64,000 bases of DNA. Origin: MKSF01 sp037190225 (GTDB lineage: Bacteria > Bacteroidota > Bacteroidia > Chitinophagales > Chitinophagaceae). This document shows positions 18,192-26,740 of the stretch, piece by piece. Positions within the stretch are counted from its first letter, which is position 1; each line of letters begins with the position of its first letter. The position numbers were made by a program, and so were the translations under genes. The notes under the pieces are model-generated. The model worked only from the letters and a program-made list of their open reading frames with translations. It ran no database searches and was not told the origin of the DNA. The DNA lies in the NCBI GenBank assembly GCA_037190225.1, contig JBBCJL010000013.1, positions 107,803-171,802 of the forward strand, in the 5' to 3' direction.

Positions 18192-18350
18192 TGATATGCT
18201 CTGATCCGGTGAGTATATCTGTAAACAAATTATCAGGGCTAATTAACAGTCGTTAATACTAAAAAATTAGTTAAATATGATAATCAGGTGTTATTGTTTT
18301 GTATTTTTATGTCTTGTTACTTAAATGATACTGCATAAAACTATAACTGT

Positions 18351-20351
18351 ATGAAAAAAAATCTACTTACGCTCTTTATCCTGATAATGAGTGTATTGGG
18401 TCTGCAGGCCCAGATGTACACTTCTCCCAACGGCACTTCCAATAATATATTTCCTTTCAGGAGCACGACCAATATGGTGCAGTGGATATATTTCCCTTCT
18501 GACTTTACACCTGCGGTACCGGCGGGGTTTATCAATAAGCTCTATATACGCGTGCATCCCACTTTAGGTACGAACGGGGTGGCTACCTATACCAACCTTA
18601 CCATCAAGATGGGACATACCAGTGCTACGGCTACCTATGTAGGTCCCTGGATGACGGGTATGAGCCAGGTATATTCTGCTGCCAATGTTTCATTCAATGT
18701 TATCCTGGATTCCTGGGTGGAGATCCCGCTGCAGACCCCTTTCTTTTACAATGCGACCGACAATCTTATGATGGAGATCTCCCAGACCAATTATGTATTC
18801 GGTTTTTACATTGTGAATAACTCCGATGCTCCCAACCGCCGTATGTGGGGCACTGTGGGCAGCACAAACTCCTCCGGCGCGGGAACGGGGCTGATGTATA
18901 TGGGCTTTGACCTGGCTCCCAATAACTGTACCGGCTCTCCGAATAACGGGGTGGCAGCCTTTACATCGGCCGGGAATATTACCTGTGGTCAGGCCGTATC
19001 TTTTGAGCTCCAGAATGCTTCCACCGGTCCGGGCATCAGCTATAGCTGGATGAAAAGCACGGATAATGGCGCCACCTGGACCGGCTTCGGTACCAATGCC
19101 GCTACCGCTACCCTTTCCGATGCTACAGTTAAGACGCTTGTAAAATGTGTCACTAGCTGCAGCCATTCCAGCCAAAGCAGTGAAAGCAATACCCTGACCG
19201 TGAACGTAAGCCAGATCCCTGTCAGCCTGGGCGCCGATACGGCTATCTGTAATAATGCGGCTATTCAGCTGTCTGTGGCTTCCTATAATCCCGCTGCCGT
19301 ATTATGGGATGACAGCAGTTCCGGTACCACGCGTACGGTTAACAGCTCCGGTAATTATACAGTAAGGGTAACGCATCAGAATAACTGTATTTCCTATGAT
19401 ACCATTGCCATCCGGAGCGGTGTGGAGCCCGTCAACCCTTTCAATGCTTCCTATAATTTATGTGAAGATGCCACGCTGCAGCTATCCGCCCGGAATCCCG
19501 GCATGCGCTATGTGTGGACCACCAGCGCCACAACGGCGGCGATCAATGTGACCACCCCGGGATCTTACGGGGTTTCGATCACTTCCCCCGATCTGTGTAA
19601 TGCGTCTTTTTCCACTACGGTCATCAGCCGTCCCAAACCCGTTTTCAGCCTGCCAGCCGTATCGCTTATCTGCCCGGGTGATTCCGCTTTAGTAGATGCT
19701 ACGGCGCAGCACGGCGTAGCCTACAGCTGGAGCAACGGTGCTGCAACCCCTTCACAGTACCTTAAGACAGAAGGACGTTATACGGCTGTTGCTACCACGG
19801 AATACGGCTGCAGCGATTCCGCCTTTACGGATCTGGTGTTCAGGCCCGAGCCTTTTACGGAAGGGTTCTCTTACATACCCGGCTTTTACCAGGACCTGAA
19901 AAATGTTAAGTTCACACCTATCAATCCCGTGGATGTCAGCACGTATCACTGGGACTTTGGTGACGGTGCGGTATCCCAGGTAAAAGATGCTGAGCATCTT
20001 TACGCGGCATTCGGAGATTATCTTGTGACGCTGACAGTGACCAATGACTGCGGCGCTACGGAATACCGCCAGAAGATCAGCATCCCGACCGCTACGGGCA
20101 TTCCGGAACATATGGGAACCATATTCTATATTTACCCCAATCCCGGAAACGGCGATATTACGCTGAAAACCGCTATGGATACCGATCATTGCACCTACAG
20201 GATATACGGTATGGACGGCAGGCTGCTCCATGAAGGTAAGATCAGGGACAGCAGGATAGATGCTACCGGTCTGGGCAATGGCAACTATGTGTTGGAAATA
20301 GACCCGGGCAGCGGCATTGTCTGGAGAGATAAATTGGTTATAGTAAAATAG
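18351..20351 (+). CDS. Secreted PKD-domain protein with a T9SS sorting domain
   Basis: 666 residues: signal peptide (MKKNLLTLFILIMSVLGLQAQ), a large beta-rich N-terminal region, several Ig-like repeats (segments such as CEDATLQLSA, CPGDSALVDA, GVAYSWSNGA), one PKD domain (YHWDFGDGAVS) and a type A T9SS sorting domain (IFYIYPNPGNGDI, YRIYGMDGRLLHEGKI, GNYVLEI). No catalytic motif was found. Its composition suggests a cell-surface adhesin or binding protein exported by T9SS. It stands alone, with a terminator after it and about 240 non-coding bases before it. Confidence 0.88.
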   Translation: MKKNLLTLFILIMSVLGLQAQMYTSPNGTSNNIFPFRSTTNMVQWIYFPSDFTPAVPAGFINKLYIRVHPTLGTNGVATYTNLTIKMGHTSATATYVGPWMTGMSQVYSAANVSFNVILDSWVEIPLQTPFFYNATDNLMMEISQTNYVFGFYIVNNSDAPNRRMWGTVGSTNSSGAGTGLMYMGFDLAPNNCTGSPNNGVAAFTSAGNITCGQAVSFELQNASTGPGISYSWMKSTDNGATWTGFGTNAATATLSDATVKTLVKCVTSCSHSSQSSESNTLTVNVSQIPVSLGADTAICNNAAIQLSVASYNPAAVLWDDSSSGTTRTVNSSGNYTVRVTHQNNCISYDTIAIRSGVEPVNPFNASYNLCEDATLQLSARNPGMRYVWTTSATTAAINVTTPGSYGVSITSPDLCNASFSTTVISRPKPVFSLPAVSLICPGDSALVDATAQHGVAYSWSNGAATPSQYLKTEGRYTAVATTEYGCSDSAFTDLVFRPEPFTEGFSYIPGFYQDLKNVKFTPINPVDVSTYHWDFGDGAVSQVKDAEHLYAAFGDYLVTLTVTNDCGATEYRQKISIPTATGIPEHMGTIFYIYPNPGNGDITLKTAMDTDHCTYRIYGMDGRLLHEGKIRDSRIDATGLGNGNYVLEIDPGSGIVWRDKLVIVK

Positions 20352-20362
20352 ATCACTGCCTT

Positions 20363-20407
20363 TATAAAGCAGGAGGCTGACCCCAAAGGTCAGCCTCCTG
20401 CTTTATA
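20363..20407. terminator. Bidirectional terminator
   Basis: A 20-bp perfect stem (20363-20382 with 20388-20407) around a five-base loop, lying between convergent genes, with A/T-rich feet on both sides. Confidence 0.92.
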
Positions 20408-20457
20408 ATCAGTTTTATTCGTCCACCTTACAAGAGGTTACGCTGCTTTTGGCAGGG

Positions 20458-21648
20458 CTATTCGCACAGCTCGTACACTACAGCTGCGCCCTGTCCTACA
20501 CCGATGCACATGGTGGCCAGGCCATATTTTACCTTTCGGCGTCTCATCTCGTATAACAGCGTAGTGGATATGCGTGCCCCGCTGCAGCCCAGGGGATGAC
20601 CCAGGGCAATGGCGCCGCCGTTCACGTTGACAATATCAGGATTGAGTCCCAGTTCCTGTATGCAGGCAATGGATTGGGATGCGAAAGCTTCATTCAATTC
20701 TGCCAGGCCGATATCCCCTATTTTTAGTCCCGCTCTTTCAATGGCCTTTTCAGAGGCAGGTACGGGTCCGATACCCATCACCGAAGGATCTACACCGGCT
20801 ATGGCCCTGCCAATTACTTTTGCTATCGGCTTTAAGCTGTATTTCTTTACCGCTGCTTCCGATGCCAGCAATAAAGCCGCCGCGCCGTCATTTACACCGC
20901 TGGCGTTAGCAGCAGTCACAGTGCCGTCCTTTACGAATGCAGGCTTCAGGGTAGCCAGCTTATCCAATGGCGTCAGTCTTGGGTGCTCATCAGTATCTAC
21001 TACCTGTGTCTTGCCCTTACCCAGCTCTACCGTCACGGGCAGGATCTCTTCCCTGAACTTCCCGGCTTCATAAGCGGCCTGGTATTTCAGCTGGCTGTTA
21101 TATGCAAACTCGTCCTGCGCTTCGCGGGAGATATGCCATTGCTTCGCTACATTCTCCGCCGTTTCGCCCATAGAATAGGGGTGATACATTGCAGACAGCT
21201 TAGGATTGACAAAGCGCCAGCCAATGGTGGTGTCAAATATTTCTGCTTTCCTGTTCCATGGCGCATCTGTTTTGCCCATAACAAAGGGAGCACGCGTCAT
21301 GCTTTCCACGCCGCCGGCAATATAGAAATCGCCTTCACCGCATTGTAAGGCCCTGCTGGCATCTATTACCGCCTGTAAGCCAGATGCGCACAAACGGTTC
21401 ACGGTATTGCCGCCGACACTGACGGGCAGCCCGGCCAGCAATGCCGACATCCTGGCGACATCCCTGTTATCTTCTCCGGCCTGGTTGGCCGCTCCTGCTA
21501 TGACATCTTCTATCCTACCGGGGTCAATATCGGGATTTCTGGCTACCAGCGCCTTGATGACATCTGCCAACAGGTCGTCCGGGCGGACATTGCTTAATGC
21601 TCCCCCGTATTTACCGATCGGGGTACGGATTGCGTCTATGATATACAT
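20458..21648 (-). CDS. Thiolase, 3-oxoadipyl-CoA/acetyl-CoA acyltransferase type
   Basis: 396 residues, full-length thiolase. The nucleophile is Cys87 in NRLCASGLQAV; the C-terminal active-site motifs NGGAIALGHPLGCSGAR and CIGVGQGAAVVYE are intact. The N-terminal block GAANQAGEDNRDVARM is the pattern of PcaF/PaaJ (3-oxoadipyl-CoA thiolase). No ring-cleavage or phenylacetate genes are nearby, though, so general beta-oxidation or acetyl-CoA use is also possible. It lies 26 bases after the malic enzyme gene on the same strand and is probably co-transcribed. Confidence 0.87.
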   Translation of the reverse strand: MYIIDAIRTPIGKYGGALSNVRPDDLLADVIKALVARNPDIDPGRIEDVIAGAANQAGEDNRDVARMSALLAGLPVSVGGNTVNRLCASGLQAVIDASRALQCGEGDFYIAGGVESMTRAPFVMGKTDAPWNRKAEIFDTTIGWRFVNPKLSAMYHPYSMGETAENVAKQWHISREAQDEFAYNSQLKYQAAYEAGKFREEILPVTVELGKGKTQVVDTDEHPRLTPLDKLATLKPAFVKDGTVTAANASGVNDGAAALLLASEAAVKKYSLKPIAKVIGRAIAGVDPSVMGIGPVPASEKAIERAGLKIGDIGLAELNEAFASQSIACIQELGLNPDIVNVNGGAIALGHPLGCSGARISTTLLYEMRRRKVKYGLATMCIGVGQGAAVVYELCE

Positions 21649-21674
21649 ATTGCTCTCAGGTTATTTGGGAGTTG

Positions 21675-23969
21675 TTATTGATTATTCATTTTTTGACGTT
21701 CATACACCTGTGCGTCCACAACGGCCATGGCCACCATATTGCATATCTGGCGGACCGTGCTGCCCAGCTGTAAGATATGGACCGGCTTTTTCAGCCCCAT
21801 CAGGATAGGACCCACCACTTCAAAGCCGCCTACTTCCATCAACAAGTTATAAGCAATATTGCCGGAAGAAAGATTGGGGAAGATAAGGGTATTGACTCCG
21901 CCTTCTATCAGGGGAGAGAAAGGATAATTTTCTTTCAGGATCTCTTTGTTGAATGCCAGGGACGCCTGCATTTCCCCGTCTACTATAAGGTTCGGGGAAC
22001 GTTGCTTTACCAGCGCTACCGCTTCGCTTACCATCCTGGCCTCGGCCGTCCTGCTGCTGCCGAAATTGGAATAGGACAGCATAGCGACCCGGGGCTCTAT
22101 ATTGAAATGCTGTACGGCTTCAGCGGTGAGCAGCGTGATATCTGCCAGCTCTTCGGCGTTCGGGTTCAGGTTGACGGTGGTGTCGGCAAGGAATAAAGGT
22201 CCTTTGGGACGTAACACCACATAAGCGCCGGCTACTTTCCTGACGCCTTCCCGCATACCTATGATCTCCAGCGCCGGGCGGATGGTATCAGGGTAATTCC
22301 TGGTGAGCCCGGATATCAGCGCATCGGCAGCCCCGGTTTCTACCATCATACAGCCAAAATAATTCCTTTCCCGCATGATTTTCACGGCCTCATAATGGTT
22401 GTAGCCCCTTCTGTGCCGTTTCTGATAGAACAATTCGCCGTATTCTTCACGCTTGCATTGCATCGCCTCGGAACGGGGATCTATAATAGCGACATTGGGC
22501 AGCTCTATTTTATTGCGCTCCATTAACTCCCTGATCTTGGACTCCTTACCTAAAAGTATGGGCTGGGCGATCCCCTCTTCCAGCACAAACTGTGCCGCTT
22601 TCAGGATCTTCAGGTTATCGGCTTCGGCAAATACCACGCGTTTCGGGTTTTTCCTGGCCATATTATTAAGCGACCTGACCAGGTAATTGTCCAGTCCCAG
22701 CCTGTCCGACAGCTCCTGTTCATACCGTTTCCAGTCTGTAATAGGCTTCCTGGCCACACCGCTCTCCATGGCCGCTTTGGCCACGGCCGGGGCAATGCTG
22801 CCCAGCAGCCTGGGGTCAAGGGGCTTGGGAATAATATACTGCGGCCCGAAGATAAAATGCTTTTCTCCATACGCCATGGCTACCATGTCGGGTACGCTTT
22901 GCTTGGTAAGCTCTGCCAGGGCACGGGTGGCAGCCATTTTCATTTCCTCGTTGATCTGTGTGGCCCTGACATCCAGCGCCCCGCGGAAAATAAAAGGAAA
23001 GCCCAGGACATTATTCACCTGGTTGGGGTAATCGCTCCGCCCGGTAGCCATAATGATATCTTCCCGGGCGGCCATCCCGTCCTCATACGATATTTCCGGG
23101 TCCGGGTTGGCCATGGCAAAGACGACAGGCCTGGGAGCCATGGTCTTTACCATCTCCCCGGTCAGGACGTTTCCGGTGCTCAGGCCGATGAAAACGTCCG
23201 CTCCTTTGATCGCATCCGCCAGCACCCTGTGAGGGGTGTCTTTGGCAAAAAACAGGCGCGATTCATCCAGGTCCGTTCTGCCGGTATGCAGGACGCCGTC
23301 CTTATCTATCATAATGATGTTCTCCAGGCGCGCGCCTAGATTCAGGTACATCTTGGTACAGGCAATGGCCGCTGCCCCGGCGCCGTTCACCACTAACCTG
23401 GCCTCTTCCAGCTTTTTGCCCTGGAGCTCCAGGGCATTCAGCAGGGCCGCGCCGGAAATGATAGCCGTGCCATGCTGGTCATCGTGCATGACCGGTATGT
23501 TCATTGCTTCCTTCAGCCGCCTTTCTATTTCAAAGCATTCAGGCGCCTTGATATCTTCGAGATTGATGCCCCCGAAAGTCGGCTCCATCGCTTTGACTAC
23601 CTGCACAAATTCATCAATATTCTGCGTATTCAATTCAATATCAAACACATCTATATCCGCGAAAATCTTAAACAGCACGCCTTTGCCTTCCATCACGGGT
23701 TTGCTGGCTTCCGGCCCGATATCGCCCAGCCCCAGCACGGCGGTACCATTGCTGATCACCGCTACCAGGTTGCCCTTGGCCGTATATTTGTACACATCTT
23801 CCACATTGTCCTTGATGGCCTTGCAGGGCTCCGCTACTCCGGGGGAGTAGGCCAGCGAAAGATCATATTGTGTTTTGGTATTTTTGGTGGGAACAACTTT
23901 TATTTTTCCGGGTCGCCCGTTGGCATGATAATCCAAGGCAGCTTGCTGATTGATTTTCCTTTTTTCCAT
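21675..23969 (-). CDS. maeB: NADP-dependent malic enzyme with C-terminal phosphotransacetylase-like domain
   Basis: 764 residues from the ATG at 23969. The frame runs to 24026, but the MEKRKINQQAALDYHANG start fits the family and a -7 element lies between the two. The malic enzyme half shows SLAYSPGVAEPC, MPVMHDDQHGTAIISGAALL and the NADP-binding VVNGAGAAAIACTKMYLN. After about residue 430 comes the phosphate acetyl/butyryltransferase-like domain, which in MaeB proteins is regulatory rather than catalytic and senses acetyl-CoA. The enzyme makes pyruvate, CO2 and NADPH from malate. The thiolase gene follows. Confidence 0.95.
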   Translation of the reverse strand: MEKRKINQQAALDYHANGRPGKIKVVPTKNTKTQYDLSLAYSPGVAEPCKAIKDNVEDVYKYTAKGNLVAVISNGTAVLGLGDIGPEASKPVMEGKGVLFKIFADIDVFDIELNTQNIDEFVQVVKAMEPTFGGINLEDIKAPECFEIERRLKEAMNIPVMHDDQHGTAIISGAALLNALELQGKKLEEARLVVNGAGAAAIACTKMYLNLGARLENIIMIDKDGVLHTGRTDLDESRLFFAKDTPHRVLADAIKGADVFIGLSTGNVLTGEMVKTMAPRPVVFAMANPDPEISYEDGMAAREDIIMATGRSDYPNQVNNVLGFPFIFRGALDVRATQINEEMKMAATRALAELTKQSVPDMVAMAYGEKHFIFGPQYIIPKPLDPRLLGSIAPAVAKAAMESGVARKPITDWKRYEQELSDRLGLDNYLVRSLNNMARKNPKRVVFAEADNLKILKAAQFVLEEGIAQPILLGKESKIRELMERNKIELPNVAIIDPRSEAMQCKREEYGELFYQKRHRRGYNHYEAVKIMRERNYFGCMMVETGAADALISGLTRNYPDTIRPALEIIGMREGVRKVAGAYVVLRPKGPLFLADTTVNLNPNAEELADITLLTAEAVQHFNIEPRVAMLSYSNFGSSRTAEARMVSEAVALVKQRSPNLIVDGEMQASLAFNKEILKENYPFSPLIEGGVNTLIFPNLSSGNIAYNLLMEVGGFEVVGPILMGLKKPVHILQLGSTVRQICNMVAMAVVDAQVYERQKMNNQ

Positions 23970-23992
23970 ATTGAATTGTGGATTACACCATC

Positions 23993-24000
23993 CAAATTTA
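23993..24000 (-). promoter_or_regulatory. -7 element of maeB
   Basis: Minus strand TAAATTTG, a perfect TAnnTTTG, 23 bases before the ATG at 23969. A TTTG about 23 bases further upstream (24024-24027) could be the -33. It supports the internal start over the ATG at 24026. Confidence 0.55.
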
Positions 24001-24168
24001 GGGCTTTTATAAGAAATGCGTTCCAAAATTAAATTCAGGCCCGGCAGGAGACCGGGTTATAGAAGCCTCCTGTTTAAAATACCGGCAGGCGCGGGCTTGG
24101 GGATGTGGGCCGGAACGGCCGCGGCGCCTTTGCCGTCTTCCGAACGAATTTATTATCATCATATTACG

Positions 24169-24176
24169 TAACTTTG
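24169..24176 (+). promoter_or_regulatory. -7 element of def
   Basis: TAACTTTG, perfect TAnnTTTG, 34 bases before the def ATG; the upstream element is only TTTA, at short spacing. Confidence 0.5.
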
Positions 24177-24210
24177 TACTCCTGAATACTATAAAAAACA
24201 GAAATAATAT

Positions 24211-24792
24211 ATGATTTTGCCGATTGTAGCGTATGGACACCCTGTACTGAGAAAGGTGGGGACTGATATTGACGCTGATTATCCCCAGCTGAAGGATATA
24301 ATAAAAAATATGTGGGAGACCATGTACCATACGAACGGGGTAGGGCTTGCGGCTCCCCAGGTGAACCTTCCCATCCGTTTATTTGTTGTAGATACCGTAC
24401 AGATAGTAGAGGGCTTTGATGAAGAGGACAAAAGGGATTATCCTGATGAAAAGCCTGTAAAAAAAGTATTTATCAATGCGCACATCGAATCGCTGGAAGG
24501 TGAGGAATGGAAATACAACGAGGGCTGCCTGTCCATTCCCAGGATAAGGGAGGACATTTCACGGCCGCCAACGGTGACCCTGCGGTATATGGATGAGAGC
24601 TTTGAAGAGCATACGGAAACATTTGAAGGCATCACGGCCCGTGTGATCCTGCATGAATACGATCATATAGACGGGAAGCTGTTCATAGATTACCTATCGC
24701 CGCTTAAGAAGAAGCTTATTAAAAAGAAGCTGGAAGATATTTCAAAGGGCAAGGTGAGCATCGGGTACCGCATGCTGTTTCCTAAAAAATAA
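24211..24792 (+). CDS. def: Peptide deformylase
   Basis: 193 residues. All three family motifs are present: NGVGLAAPQVNLP (motif 1), EGCLSIPRIRED (motif 2, metal-binding Cys) and ILHEYDHIDGKLF (motif 3, the HExxH metal site). It removes the formyl group from nascent proteins at the ribosome exit. The Bacteroidetes-type acidic insertion follows motif 1 (FDEEDKRDYPDEKP). The CoA-binding gene starts eight bases after its stop, so the two are an operon. Confidence 0.97.
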   Translation: MILPIVAYGHPVLRKVGTDIDADYPQLKDIIKNMWETMYHTNGVGLAAPQVNLPIRLFVVDTVQIVEGFDEEDKRDYPDEKPVKKVFINAHIESLEGEEWKYNEGCLSIPRIREDISRPPTVTLRYMDESFEEHTETFEGITARVILHEYDHIDGKLFIDYLSPLKKKLIKKKLEDISKGKVSIGYRMLFPKK

Positions 24793-24800
24793 GGAGTGTT

Positions 24801-25160
24801 ATGAAAAGAACATTGGTGATCGGAGCATCTGAAAATCCGGCAAGATACAGCTATAAGGCTATTATGCAGCTCACCCAGCACCGTCACGAGGTGGTGGCCA
24901 TAGGGCTGATCCCGGGCAATGTGGCAGGTGTGGACTACAGCAATGTAAAAGCGCCTTTTGAAGATATTGATACGGTGACCCTGTATATCAGTCCGCCCAT
25001 ACAGGAGCAGTATTACGATTATATCCTGAGCCTGAAGCCCAGGAGGGTGATCTTTAATCCCGGTACGGAAAATGAATCGTTTGAGCGTTTGCTGAGGCAT
25101 AACGGTATCCGGGTGGATGAGGCCTGTACCCTGGTGATGCTGGCTACCGGTCAATACTGA
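24801..25160 (+). CDS. CoA-binding domain protein (YccU-like)
   Basis: 119 residues, a single Rossmann-type CoA_binding_2 domain: TLVIGASENPARYSYKAI near the start, then the conserved VTLYISPPIQEQYYDYI and RVIFNPGTENESF. The family binds CoA in vitro in some members but its cellular role is undefined. It is translated from the def transcript. The C-terminus (EACTLVMLATGQY) matches the usual family end, so the gene looks complete. Confidence 0.88.
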   Translation: MKRTLVIGASENPARYSYKAIMQLTQHRHEVVAIGLIPGNVAGVDYSNVKAPFEDIDTVTLYISPPIQEQYYDYILSLKPRRVIFNPGTENESFERLLRHNGIRVDEACTLVMLATGQY

Positions 25161-25190
25161 CGGCTTATGTAAATTTTAAATAGTATGCAG

Positions 25191-25229
25191 AGCACGCTGA
25201 CTGTAACCATCCGGGCAGGGTGCTTTTGT
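25191..25229 (+). terminator. Possible weak terminator after the def operon
   Basis: AGCAC-CTG pairs with CAG-GTGCT across one mismatch and is followed by TTTTGTTG. The short stem and long loop make it uncertain. Confidence 0.35.
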
Positions 25230-25355
25230 TGTAATAATGGAGCAGGTACAGGTGCTCGGTGCCGGTAAAGATTAAGGCAAGAACAGCTTTTTATATTAGA
25301 AATAATAAAATAACAATAATGCGTCAAAAAATTGTAAAAATTTGATGATTTGTCT

Positions 25356-25363
25356 TACTTTTG
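25356..25363 (+). promoter_or_regulatory. -7 element for the small membrane protein and glycosyltransferase
   Basis: TACTTTTG, perfect TAnnTTTG, 31 bases before the ATG at 25395, with TTG at 25332-25334 as a possible -33 (21-base gap). Confidence 0.55.
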
Positions 25364-25394
25364 CCCGAACATATTTTTCAAAATATAAAACTTC

Positions 25395-25601
25395 ATGGAA
25401 CAAAATCAACCAATTTTAGAAAATGAGTTGGATACCAAAACCAACAAACCTAAAACTTCAAGATTTTATTTCTTATTGGGATTCTTTGGTATATTTGTCT
25501 TTTCGTGGGCAGGTTGCTACGGCCTGTACAAACACAAGTTTGTTTCCGGTAAGGATGTGAAGGTAAACGAAAGCTCAAAGTATGAGCCCAAATACGAATA
25601 A
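25395..25601 (+). CDS. Small single-pass membrane protein of unknown function
   Basis: 68 residues: a polar, Asn/Thr/Lys-rich N-terminus (about 1-24), one membrane helix (about 27-46, FYFLLGFFGIFVFSWAGCYG), and a short Lys/Glu-rich tail. It has its own consensus promoter and lies 27 bases before a glycosyltransferase gene, which argues that it is real. No family is recognised. It might be an accessory to the glycosyltransferase, but that is inference from position only. Confidence 0.65.
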   Translation: MEQNQPILENELDTKTNKPKTSRFYFLLGFFGIFVFSWAGCYGLYKHKFVSGKDVKVNESSKYEPKYE

Positions 25602-25628
25602 ATAATCAGAGCAATATAAAGAATAGGA

Positions 25629-26675
25629 ATGATTACTATTCAACAAGATACTGCTGTAGTCATTTTGAGTTATAATAGCTTGAAATGGCTACAGCTTTTT
25701 TTACCCGGAGTTGTAGCCGAAGCCGGTACGGATTATAAGACCGTAGTGGTGGACCATCATTCTTCCGATGGTACCGGTGATTATATCAGGGAGCACTTTC
25801 CTGAAGTGGAGCTGATCACCCTAGCAGAGAATCATGGATTCGCCTGGGGATATGCGGAAGCCCTGAAAATGATACAGGCCAGGTACTATGTCCTGCTGAG
25901 CGCCGATTTTGAAGTGACGAAGGGCTGGTTCAGGCCTTTGTATGACACGATGGAAGCCCATCCCCGCCTGGGAGCCGTTCAGCCCAAGGTCCTGTACTAT
26001 AAGCAGCGTGATATGTTCGAATATGCGGGCGCCTGCGGTGGCTTCATGGATAAATGGGGCTATATGTTCTGCAGGGGCAGGGTGTTCGATACGCTGGAAA
26101 AGGACGAAAGGCAATATGAACCCCCCATTGAGGTCTTCTGGGCATCCGGCGGCTGCTTCTTTGTAAGGGCGGAAGCCTACCATAAGGTGGGAGGGCTGGA
26201 CCCTGATTTCTACGCGCATATGGAAGAGATTGATGTCTGCTGGCGGCTTAAGAACGCGGGATACGGCATCGGGGTAGAACCCAGGTCCACCGTATATCAT
26301 GTGGGCGGCAGCGTTATCAGCTACGGCAGTCCGCAGAAGATATTCTATAATTTCAGGAATAACCTCGTATTGCTTTTTAAAAACGAAGAAAGCAACCGCC
26401 TGGTATGGCTCCTGCTGTGGCGCCTTATCCTGGATGGCGTGGCCGGCATGCAATATCTTTTGAAAGGAGAGTTCAAAAGCATCTGGGCTGTTGTCCGGGC
26501 ACATTTCTCTTTCTATGCTTCCTTTGGATTATGGTATAAGAAACGGCAGGAATGCAAAAAGAAGGTGACCTTCAGGAATAAGGAGGGCATCTATCACAGG
26601 AGCATCATCATAGATTACTTCCTTAAAAAGAGAAAGAAGTTCTCGGAGCTGCCTTTTCTGACCCGCCCCCTGTAG
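25629..26675 (+). CDS. Family 2 glycosyltransferase
   Basis: 348 residues, GT-A fold. VVILSYNSLKWLQLFLPG opens the domain; VVDHHSSDGTGDYI and LLSADFEV carry the nucleotide-sugar and metal-binding acidic residues. FWASGGCFFVRAEAYHKVGG and DPDFYAHMEEIDVCWRLKNA are the conserved second half. This rhamnosyltransferase-like pattern (WbbL type) is common in surface polysaccharide or glycan assembly. The C-terminal 90 residues are basic and may touch the membrane. Donor and acceptor are not predictable. It follows the small membrane protein in one transcript. Confidence 0.9.
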   Translation: MITIQQDTAVVILSYNSLKWLQLFLPGVVAEAGTDYKTVVVDHHSSDGTGDYIREHFPEVELITLAENHGFAWGYAEALKMIQARYYVLLSADFEVTKGWFRPLYDTMEAHPRLGAVQPKVLYYKQRDMFEYAGACGGFMDKWGYMFCRGRVFDTLEKDERQYEPPIEVFWASGGCFFVRAEAYHKVGGLDPDFYAHMEEIDVCWRLKNAGYGIGVEPRSTVYHVGGSVISYGSPQKIFYNFRNNLVLLFKNEESNRLVWLLLWRLILDGVAGMQYLLKGEFKSIWAVVRAHFSFYASFGLWYKKRQECKKKVTFRNKEGIYHRSIIIDYFLKKRKKFSELPFLTRPL

Positions 26676-26701
26676 CCACGGCCGGTTTATCATAAATATA
26701 C

Positions 26702-26709
26702 TAACTTTG
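26702..26709 (+). promoter_or_regulatory. -7 element of the TPR protein gene
   Basis: TAACTTTG, perfect TAnnTTTG, 31 bases before the ATG at 26741. No clear -33. Confidence 0.5.
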
Positions 26710-26740
26710 GTAATGTACAAAATGTGCATTACCATTTTTT

